A stretch of DNA of 64,000 nt, from contig BSQZ01000039.1 in NCBI GenBank assembly GCA_033239005.1, positions 87,618 through 151,617 of the forward strand, read 5' to 3'. The position numbers and the translations under genes are program-made. A model generated the notes under the pieces. It did no database searches. It saw only the letters and a program-made list of their open reading frames with translations, and was not told where the DNA came from. The stretch comes from Lamellibrachia satsuma (Eukaryota > Annelida > Polychaeta > Sabellida > Siboglinidae). This document shows, piece by piece, positions 54,180 through 64,000 of this stretch. The number at the start of each line of letters is the position of its first letter. Position 1 is the first letter of the stretch.

Positions 54180-54630
54180 AATAGTACATAGTCACTGTAT
54201 CCTGAGTACACAGCTAAAGTACATAGTCAATGTACCCACAGAACACAGCTAGAATACATAGTAACTGTACCCACAGTACACAGCTAGAATACATATTCAC
54301 TGTACAAAACGTACACGGTTAGAACACATAGTCACTGTACCCACTGTACACATCTAGAATACATAATCACAGTAACCACAGTACACGGCTAGAAAACATA
54401 ATCAATGTAACCACATTACACGGCTGGAACACATAATCACAGTAAATTCATAGCCACTGTACCCACAGTACACAGCTAGAAAACATAGTCACTGGACCCA
54501 CAGTACACATCTAGAATACATAGTCACTGCACCCATAGTACACAGCTATAATACATATTCACTGTACCCACTGTACACAGCTAGAATACATAATCACAGT
54601 AACCACAGTACACGGCTAGAATACATACGA
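54180..54630 (+). repeat. 35-bp minisatellite, isolated block
   Basis: About 12 forward units of the same 35-bp family, 14 kb away from the main satellite domain. Confidence 0.93.
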
Positions 54631-55084
54631 GCAGAAGTACTCACCGCGTATTCCGTAATATGACACCGCTCTGTCGCGTTCCCGAAAGGACGCATTACGG
54701 CGATACTAACAGTTGACTAGTGGATTTTGGTACTCGGGAAATGCGCGTTTTAAAAGTAATCATATTAGCGCTGTAGTTAAAGCGTTGGTTCGCCCACTGG
54801 ATGTCTGAACAAGTTGAAAGATAAGCCCCTCATTTGCACAATACTGTGCAGTAATTTATTCTATGCCCGCTAAGATGAAATTCGGATTTCATTATTATTC
54901 TTTTTGTCGTGTCTCTAAGAAGAGTAGACCACGTGACGTCCTGCCTGGCTAATAAAGACAGCGGGTATGCATCGACGAGTTGACCTGTATGCGTACATCT
55001 AACATATTTAGGGCATTGGTTATCGTATGAAACATACGTAGCACGAGTAATGAGAGAGAGTACAGATTTGTCTTAGAAATACCG
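54631..55084. other. no gene; carries one copy of a direct repeat of about 110 bp
   Basis: TACTCGGGAAATGCGCGT to TCATTTGCAC at 54,731-54,840 recurs at 55,619-55,750, the second copy at the beginning of the visible palindrome arm. Confidence 0.6.
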
Positions 55085-55615
55085 CTTTTATATGTATTTT
55101 GTCACACTTAGTTACGTATGTAATGCTTTTAAGCTAAGTGTTTACCACATTTATCTGCATGTTAACACTTTTAAGCTAAGTAAATATAACTTTTATTTGT
55201 ATGTTGCCACATTTTAGCTACGTAATTGCCACGCTTGGCTGTGTGTTAACGCTTTTAGCATATTAAGTTTCACTTTTAATTGTATGTTAACGCTATTTAG
55301 CTACGTATGTACCACATTTAGCTCAATGTTAACTTTTTTCGCAAAGTTTTTAGTTGTACGTTACGTACTTTTAGTTGCACGTTAACGCTTTTAAGCTAAG
55401 TAAGTACCAATTACAGCTACATGTTAATGATTTTAGCTAAGTAATTACCGCATTTAACTGTAAGGAATGATCATATTTAGCTATATGTTAACGCTTGTAA
55501 GCTAAGTAATTACCCCCATTTAGCTGTATGGTAACGCTTTTTAACTAAGTAATTATCGCATTTAGTTGCATGTTAACGCATTGAAACTAAGTATTTACCA
55601 CATTCACCTGTATGC
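55085..55615 (+). repeat. degenerate tandem repeat of about 40-46 bp
   Basis: Repeats built from TTTAGCTGTATGTTAACGCT then TTTAAGCTAAGTAATTACCACA, roughly a dozen strongly diverged copies. No coding potential. Confidence 0.8.
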
Positions 55616-55688
55616 TAAGGTACTCGGGAAATGCGCGTGATAGATAACACGGTTTTCTGTAGTGATATTAACATTGTAGTTAAAGCGT

Positions 55689-58600
55689 TGGTTCGCACAC
55701 TGGACGTATGCAAGTCTGAACAAGTTTAACGATAAGCCGGTCATTTGCACTTAAATCTATCTAAGCTAGGTTCTGAGAAGGAAAGAACAAACTCTGCGTA
55801 TGATTATAATATATTTGTTACAACTAACCAAACAATGCAAGAAGTATAAAACAATTAATTATGAACATAGTTGTCAGAATATAGTAATATAAACAAAAAC
55901 ACTACAAGTATTAAATAATATGATTATGAATTATTATTTTATACCACGCCTGCCGGGGCGCGCTATAACAGAGAGCTATTTTAAAACACTTGGCGAGATA
56001 AGTACGTAAGCATAGACGAACGAGTGGACTGTGGACTGTGGGCTCCGGTTGCCTTAGCAACGAACGGGGTGCGGCTAGCGCTGTTATGATCGATGTAACA
56101 ACCTGCATAGTTGTAAGAACTGCATGTATAGTTTATGTATGTTTTGGTACACTTGCATTGTATGACTAATCTTAGTTAATTGTGGTGCACTTTAATTTGC
56201 TAACTGTATATACGAGCGTCATAACAGAATGACGTTAGCCCTGTGCTATGTCTGTCATTTTATAAACTATATGAAATTTCTCTACAATTTTCTAAACCAT
56301 GTGTAATTTTTGCTGTACCATTTTTTTATTGAATGTATTAAAGGTGGCCGCAACGGGTATCTGGTCATATGATACCCCTTTATGGTGGTGTATCGAAATT
56401 AAACCGTTCGCCTTGTATCTTATCAACCAGAAGTATAAAAGCAGTCACCCAAAACAATAAAATGTGACAAGACTGGAATTTACCCAACATATCCTGTTAA
56501 AACTGACACAATTTTCAATTTTCTTACAAAGTTATGGCATGTTTGGTATAAAAAATCAAGCAATTATATGAATATTGTTTGGAAAATAAATTGGTTTGCA
56601 ATGCTCTGATATAAATCAATGATAACATAGTGTACTCTTCCAATTTACACTTGACTGTTTGAAATTGAATCGGTACTATCTTTGTTTTTATTATCTATCA
56701 AAATATTAATTATAACGGATATATCTAGACACATTATGGAACACTCCTGCTTGTCAAGTCATTATTATTTGTTTGACAGCCAAGTCTAAGCAATGCCTTG
56801 ATTGTAATGTTAGCTGAAAACCAGTCACATAATTTAATTATAGATCGATTTTGACACTTGATAAATCGTAGATCATGTACACTAAATTTCCTGTAATTCT
56901 TCATAATAATTATTATGATGACAGTGCCCAAGTGAATTATTATTTGCACTTTTAAAGTGCACATTACTTACTACATGAAATCGTTATTTCCATGATATAT
57001 ATTATTTTGTTTATCATAATTTAGTTTATATTTGAAATAGGTTACTGCACAAATTGCAGAAAATGTATGCTAGTATTATGTTACTACTAGTATTATATTG
57101 TATATACCCTCTGGGTGTATATTATATTATATACCCTCTGGGTGTATGCATTACACTTGTCGCTGTCTTCATTACCACCTTGCTGGCTGTAGGTTCATAA
57201 GGCAAACACGGTTATGTTATGTTGTCACACTCTTGTATTGAGAATAACCACATCGGTCAGCTGTTCAACATGTCCTAATCCAAGTTATGTGTGGCATCCC
57301 TCATCGTATAGCTACCTTCGTCATTACATTGTATTCCAATCACATATTATTCCCAAAATTCTTTATTTTACGACAGTTGTGATATCATCTTTTTATCTAT
57401 TATTTCAGAATATGCATTTAATATAAATTATTGGAAATTTGTAAGCACTATGCGGAGCTGTAGTGTGTCATCTGCACTACTTCGTTCTTTGATTTCCTGC
57501 GGCATTGAAGTAATGATGTGTTTAACATCACTAACCTACAATATAAATATATATGAAAGGTTTTATCTTAGATATTTTTCCTACTGTACATTTTGAACAA
57601 TCTCAAAAAATCTCGACAACACTATTGTTAAACTATCCTGGGTGTGTGTATGCGTATCGCATATTTTGTGTATTATATTCTAATCCCAAAGTGCTACCCC
57701 TACAGCTGCCTTGGCCTGGTATCGCATTTTGTTTTTGTATATTTCATATACAGACATCCTTGACCTTGGGCTGCACGAATAATATAAATATGACAGGGTA
57801 TATCAGCTTCATCCAGTTGATAAAAATTGAATGGTGAAAAAATATTTTTTATAATTTTTGATGATCACGTTTTCTTATAATCAGACAAAACATTAACATG
57901 GCCACCAAGGTAATTTTGCAATGTGGCTAACCTCTCTAGACACCTGCCTTCCTTCAAACGAAGTTTTATTTTGGTCGGTGAACATATCCTCGTTTCACAA
58001 TATCGCAATCGTTGAACGGGCTTCTCGCCATAAAAAATAAAAAATAAACTAGTTGTCCTCATTGTGTTAAATGTGCAATACATACGCATTAGAGTCCTCT
58101 AAATAGGCCACCCATGTGCCAAGATAAATTGGTCTGACTACAGAGGCTGGCGATATATACAAATGTGTATATCGGACAAAATCACGGGGTTTAAGGGGTG
58201 GCTGTTTCCAACGGGTGCTGCTTGCAACTGGTTCTACTGTATATATGAAATAAACCTTTTAGTTAGGGCTTAATTGGGTGGTATAAGATACAACTACACT
58301 CACCATTCTGGAAACCTAAATATTAGTTTACCACATGTTGTATTTGTCTTTTTGTATGCTCTTCGTTGATTGCATTATATAGACACATCGTTATCAGACA
58401 ATGAAATATGTTTTGCTAGATTTGGACCACCATTTGTAAAAAAAATAATTAAATCCAATTGCTCTCTCTCTTTTCTGAAAGTGGTTTGTTATTCGTCATA
58501 AAAATATCAGGATATATTGGTGTGTTGAAATATTTGTTAATTACGCAGTTTAATATTTTCCACGTACCCTTAACATTGTTTCTCTGTAGTGCTGTTTTAA

Positions 58601-59814
58601 TGAGTCTTAATATAGCTGTTAATTTGCTTTTATACGTTTTGTATTTATGCGCAGATTCAGCATATCTAGATATAACAAATGCTTTATACAGCCTCTTTTT
58701 CTTGACGCCAGCATGGTGAACCAAGTTGTCTTGTTAGTGCTACGGTGCTCTAGGATATGATCTCAGGCTAGTGACTGGAATACTTACTGCAGGCCTTTTT
58801 AGACACCTGGGTAACACGACTGTGAACTATCCTGTAATATCTACTGTTAAGCGAGCACTTAATTCAGAGTTAATTGTGAATTTGTCAAAGAGATTAAATT
58901 ATGCTGTAATTTTCTTGACTGGGTGTATGAAAGAAAAAGAACAAAGAATGCGCAACGACTGCAATGACATCAGCAACTATTTTAGCATTCGTGTTTCATT
59001 GGTAGGCTCGTGAATGGAAACATTGTTGCAAGCTTTTAAAATGTGTATACTTTTCCGCCGGTATAGACACACAAGATTCGACAGTTGACATTGTCTTTAA
59101 CTGCGAGACATTTCGCATTCATTTTCTTTAACTGCATGACCTGCTATTTTCTTTTACTGTGACATTTCTGTGTATTTTTTATTTAACTGCGTGACATTTT
59201 ACCAGTCTTAGCTAATGCGGTTTGCCACACATGTAACGCTGTTTTTAAGTGTGTAACACATTCACTATGTAGTAACGCGTTTAGCTATTCTTCAAATGGC
59301 ATACACAGCGCTGTCACCACAGCATGTACCACCCGTTGGCCTTTTGTCCATTACTGGCCACTACTTCCATCATTTACCTCCGTCTGACTGTCCCTAAGAG
59401 CAACTCCATACATCGCCCCTACATTCACCTGTTGACACATATTTCCATAGAGGCAGATACCTGTGGCAGCCAGCGTATCTGACACATACCTCCATAGATA
59501 CAGAGACCTATGGCAGCTAGAATTTCTGATACATACCTCGATCCATAGAGTAGTAGTGAGTCGAATGTACCAATTACCTTCTGGTTGCCACACCTCACCA
59601 CCCCCACCATAGAGTAATGAGACGAGTATAGCCATCTGACCACCCCCACACACGCTTGGTGTTGTATTCTCGCTAGTGACACCCCTCTATATATGGACAA
59701 GCTCCATAGAGTAGTGGTGAGTCGAGTGTAGCCATTACCTTCTGGTTCCCACACGTCACCACCCCACCACATAGAGTAATGATACAGTCGCCAGGGGGCG
59801 CAGGGGCGCGCGCG
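55689..59814 (+). repeat. left arm of a giant palindrome
   Basis: Reverse-complementary to 59,861-64,000 along its whole length with few differences. 55,689 pairs with the last base of the window, so the left boundary is not seen. Mostly non-coding AT-rich sequence, plus a LINE scrap at 58,340-58,724 and GC-rich stretches at the centre. Confidence 0.95.
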
Positions 59815-59860
59815 GGGTGGTAATACACCTTTTCCGCGTAATACACCTTTTTCCTGTAAT
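59815..59860. other. 46-bp spacer at the palindrome centre
   Basis: Contains a direct repeat of TAATACACCTTTTxC. It is flanked by CGCGCGCG on both sides and by CGCCAGGGGGCGCAGGGG and its complement, i.e. an extremely GC-rich stem. Confidence 0.9.
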
Positions 59861-62800
59861 CGCGCGCGCCCCTGCGCCCCCTGGCGAATGTATCATTACT
59901 CTATGTGGTGGGGTGGTGACGTGTGGGAACCAGAAGGTAATGGCTACACTCGACTCACCACTACTCTATGGAGCTTGTCCATATATAGAGGGGTGTCACT
60001 AGCGAGAATACAACACCAAGCGTGTGTGGGGGTGGTCAGATGGCTATACTCGTCTCATTACTCTATGGTGGGGGTGGTGAGGTGTGGCAACCAGAAGGTA
60101 ATTGGTACATTCGACTCACTACTACTCTATGGATCGAGGTATGTATCAGAAATTCTAGCTGCCATAGGTCTCTGTATCTATGGAGGTATGTGTCAGATAC
60201 GCTGGCTGCCACAGGTATCTGCCTCTATGGAAATATGTGTCAACAGGTGAATGTAGGGGCGATGTATGGAGTTGCTCTTAGGGACAGTCAGACGGAGGTA
60301 AATGATGGAAGTAGTGGCCAGTAATGGACAAAAGGCCAACGGGTGGTACATGCTGTGGTGACAGCGCTGTGTATGCCATTTGAAGAATAGCTAAACGCGT
60401 TACTACATAGTGAATGTGTTACACACTTAAAAAACAGCGTTACATGTGTGGCAAACCGCATTAGCTAAGACTGGTAAAATGTCACGCAGTTAAATAAAAA
60501 ATACACAGAAATGTCACAGTAAAAGAAAATAGCAGGTCATGCAGTTAAAGAAAATGAATGCGAAATGTCTCGCAGTTAAAGACAATGTCAACTGTCGAAT
60601 CTTGTGTGTCTATACCGGCGGAAAAGTATACACATTTTAAAAGCTTGCAACAATGTTTCCATTCACGAGCCTACCAATGAAACACGAATGCTAAAATAGT
60701 TGCTGATGTCATTGCAGTCGTTGCGCATTCTTTGTTCTTTTTCTTTCATACACCCAGTCAAGAAAATTACAGCATAATTTAATCTCTTTGACAAATTCAC
60801 AATTAACTCTGAATTAAGTGCTCGCTTAACAGTAGATATTACAGGATAGTTCACAGTCGTGTTACCCAGGTGTCTAAAAAGGCCTGCAGTAAGTATTCCA
60901 GTCACTAGCCTGAGATCATATCCTAGAGCACCGTAGCACTAACAAGACAACTTGGTTCACCATGCTGGCGTCAAGAAAAAGAGGCTGTATAAAGCATTTG
61001 TTATATCTAGATATGCTGAATCTGCGCATAAATACAAAACGTATAAAAGCAAATTAACAGCTATATTAAGACTCATTAAAACAGCACTACAGAGAAACAA
61101 TGTTAAGGGTACGTGGAAAATATTAAACTGCGTAATTAACAAATATTTCAACACACCAATATATCCTGATATTTTTATGACGAATAACAAACCACTTTCA
61201 GAAAAGAGAGAGAGCAATTGGATTTAATTATTTTTTTTACAAATGGTGGTCCAAATCTAGCAAAACATATTTCATTGTCTGATAACGATGTGTCTATATA
61301 ATGCAATCAACGAAGAGCATACAAAAAGACAAATACAACATGTGGTAAACTAATATTTAGGTTTCCAGAATGGTGAGTGTAGTTGTATCTTATACCACCC
61401 AATTAAGCCCTAACTAAAAGGTTTATTTCATATATACAGTAGAACCAGTTGCAAGCAGCACCCGTTGGAAACAGCCACCCCTTAAACCCCGTGATTTTGT
61501 CCGATATACACATTTGTATATATCGCCAGCCTCTGTAGTCAGACCAATTTATCTTGGCACATGGGTGGCCTATTTAGAGGACTCTAATGCGTATGTATTG
61601 CACATTTAACACAATGAGGACAACTAGTTTATTTTTTTTTTTATGGCGAGAAGCCCGTTCAACGATTGCGATATTGTGAAACGAGGATATGTTCACTGAC
61701 CAAAATAAAACTTCGTTTGAAGGAAGGCAGGTGTCTAGAGAGGTTAGCCACATTGCAAAATTACCTTGGTGGCCATGTTAATGTTTTGTCTGATTATAAG
61801 AAAACGTGATCATCAAAAATTATAAAAATATTTTTTCACCATTCAATTTTTATCAACTGGATGAAGCTGATATACCCTGTCATATTTATATTATTCGTGC
61901 AGCCCAAGGTCAAGGATGTCTGTATATGAAATATACAAAAACAAAATGCGATACCAGGCCAAGGCAGCTGTAGGGGTAGCACTTTGGGATTAGAATATAA
62001 TACACAAAATATGCGATACGCATACACACACCCAGGATAGTTTAACAATAGTGTTGTCGAGATTTTTTGAGATTGTTCAAAATGTACAGTAGGAAAAATA
62101 TCTAAGATAAAACCTTTCATATATATTTATATTGTAGGTTAGTGATGTTAAACACATCATTACTTCAATGCCGCAGGAAATCTAAGAACGAAGTAGTGCA
62201 GATGACACACTACAGCTCCGCATAGTGCTTACAAATTTCCAATAATTTATATTAAATGCATATTCTGAAATAATAGATAAAAAGATGATATCACAACTGT
62301 CGTAAAATAAAGAATTTTGGGAATAATATGTGATTGGAATACAATGTAATGACGAAGGTAGCTATACGATGAGGGATGCCACACATAACTTGGATTAGGA
62401 CATGTTGAACAGCTGACCGATGTGGTTATTCTCAATACAAGAGTGTGACAACATAACATAACCGTGTTTGCCTTATGAACCTAAAGCCAGCAAGGTGGTA
62501 ATGAAGACAGCGACAAGTGTAATGCATACACCCAGAGGGTATATAATATAATATACACCCAGAGGGTATATAATATAATATACACCCAGAGGGTATACAA
62601 TATAATACTAGTAGTAACACATACTGCATACATTTTCTTGTGCAGTAACCTATTTCAAATATAAACTAAATTATGATAAACAAAATAATATATATCATGG
62701 AAATAACGATTTCATGTAGTAAGTAATGTGCACTTTAAAAGTGCAAATAATAATTCACTTGGGCACTGTCATCATAATAATTATTATGAAGAATTACAGG

Positions 62801-64000
62801 AAATTTAGTGTACATGATCTACTATTTATCAAGTGTCAAAATCGATATATAATTAAATTATGTGACTGGTTTTCAGCTAACATTACAATCAAGGCATTGC
62901 TTAGACTTGGCTGTCAAACAAATAATAATGACTTGACAAGCAGGAGTGTTCCATAATGTGTCTAGATATATCCGTTATAATTAATATTTTGATAGATAAT
63001 AAAAACAAAGATAGTACCGATTCAATTTCAAACAGTCAAGTGTAAATTGGAAGAGTACACTATGTTATCATTGATTTATATCAGAGCATTGCAAACCAAT
63101 TTATTTTCCAAACAATATTCATATAATTGCTTGATTTTTTATACCAAACATGCCATAACTTTGTAAGAAAATTGAAAATTGTGTCAGTTTTAACAGGATA
63201 TGTTGGGTAAATTCCAGTCTTGTCACATTTTATTGTTTTGGGTGACTGCTTTTATACTTCTGGTTGATAAGATACAAGGCGAACGGTTTAATTTCGATAC
63301 ACCACCATAAAGGGGTATCATATGACCAGATACCCGTTGCGGCCACCTTTAATACATTCAATAAAAAAATGGTACAGCAAAAATTACACATGGTTTAGAA
63401 AATTGTAGAGAAATTTCATATAGTTTATAAAATGACAGACATAGCACAGGGCTAACGTCATTCTGTTATGACGCTCGTATATACAGTTAGCAAATTAAAG
63501 TGCACCACAATTAACTAAGATTAGTCATACAATGCAAGTGTACCAAAACATACATAAACTATACATGCAGTTCTTACAACTATGCAGTTGTTACATCGAT
63601 CATAACAGCGCTAGCCGCACCCCGTTCGTTGCTAAGGCAACCGGAGTCCACAGTCCACAGTCCACTCGTTCGTCTATGCTTACGTACTTATCTCGCCAAG
63701 TGTTTTAAAATAGCTCTCTGTTATAGCGCGCCCCGGCAGGCGTGGTATAAAATAATAATTCATAATCATATTATTTAATACTTGTAGTGTTTTTGTTTAT
63801 ATTACTATATTCTGACAACTATGTTCATAATTAATTGTTTTATACTTCTTGCATTGTTTGGTTAGTTGTAACAAATATATTATAATCATACGCAGAGTTT
63901 GTTCTTTCCTTCTCAGAACCTAGCTTAGATAGATTTAAGTGCAAATGACCGGCTTATCGTTAAACTTGTTCAGACTTGCATACGTCCAGTGTGCGAACCA
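59861..64000 (-). repeat. right arm of a giant palindrome (continues beyond the window)
   Basis: Inverted copy of 55,689-59,814. Visible differences from the left arm: an extra ATACACCCAGAGGGTATATA unit (three at 62,527-62,597 versus two at 57,103-57,147), one base in a CCTAAAGCCAGC segment (62,480), and two residues in the frame at 62,726-62,956 compared with its mirror. The arms are therefore separate loci and not one read folded back. Confidence 0.95.
60952..61320 (+). pseudogene. LINE linker fragment in the right palindrome arm (mirror at 58,360-58,724 minus)
   Basis: Reads AESAHKYKTYKSKLTAILR, NNVKGTWKILNCVINKYF and FMTNNKPLSEKRES, then, after a frame change and stops, FFTNGGPNLAKHISLSDND. 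This is the typical stretch between endonuclease and RT of Jockey/CR1-like LINEs. No RT core remains. Both arms carry the same damage, so it decayed before the inverted duplication. Confidence 0.6.

Noticed and set aside
58449..58724. Mirror frames in both palindrome arms treated as duplicated host genes
   Set aside because: The protein matches the LINE linker region and is followed by stops and a frame change, so it is transposon debris.
55689..64000. Palindrome explained as a missed-adapter read artefact
   Set aside because: The arms differ by substitutions and by a repeat-unit count, which a folded read would not give. Raw-read confirmation would still help.

Overview
This window looks like nuclear DNA of a marine invertebrate animal, and I cannot name the species. 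The evidence is short spliced exons, a large Polinton/Maverick element, CR1/Jockey-type LINEs, a Ty3/gypsy-like LTR retrotransposon, very long CA/TG and TA microsatellites and several satellite families. A mollusc or other lophotrochozoan is a guess from overall repeat style only. Very little of the 64 kb is host coding sequence.

Layout. 1-279: last coding exon and 3' UTR of an unrecognised host gene on the minus strand. 0.3-3.7 kb: mostly featureless DNA with small repeats. 3.7-40.4 kb: a satellite domain built from two unrelated tandem repeats, a 35-bp unit and a 26-bp unit. Both change orientation several times. Mobile elements have landed in it: a 5'-truncated LINE with an open RT frame (8.34-10.1 kb), a 12.9-kb Polinton (11,928-24,850) and a decayed LINE (36.4-38.7 kb). 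40.5-48.3 kb: a LINE scrap, a TA microsatellite and a degenerate LTR retrotransposon with both LTRs, a tRNA-Leu-like primer site and a polypurine tract. 48.3-52 kb: a perfect TG run of about 720 bp, then a small, partly duplicated host locus. That locus has a TATA promoter and signal-peptide exon at 50.5 kb, and two homologous coding exons at 49.05 and 51.30 kb, both bounded by splice signals. 52-55.6 kb: repeats and a CpG-rich, promoter-like patch. 55.69-64.0 kb: one giant inverted repeat centred near 59,838, with arms of at least 4.1 kb, running off the window edge.

The Polinton is the main coding region and everything in it reads on the minus strand. In transcription order it has two related, apparently novel acidic/serine-rich ORFs (the first probably with a 54-nt intron), AT-rich repeats, four 49-bp iterons with a central palindrome, a zinc-finger protein that looks frameshifted away from a protein-primed-type DNA polymerase B, a fragment of packaging ATPase, two small conserved Polinton proteins, a one-TM miniprotein, a DDE integrase with chromodomain, a TM protein, a penton-like protein, a protein VI/X-like basic protein and a major capsid-like protein. 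The late genes are packed with stop/start overlaps. The copy is defective: the A-run in the zinc-finger region breaks the frame, an in-frame TGA cuts PolB, one internal deletion fuses the PolB palm region to the back half of the ATPase, no adenain-type protease is visible, and the capsid C-terminus looks short.

The items most worth follow-up are the novel early ORF pair plus iterons in the Polinton, the duplicated secreted-peptide locus, the terminal structure of the Polinton inside the minisatellite, the recurrence of a CTCF-core-like motif in unrelated elements, and the 8.3-kb palindrome.
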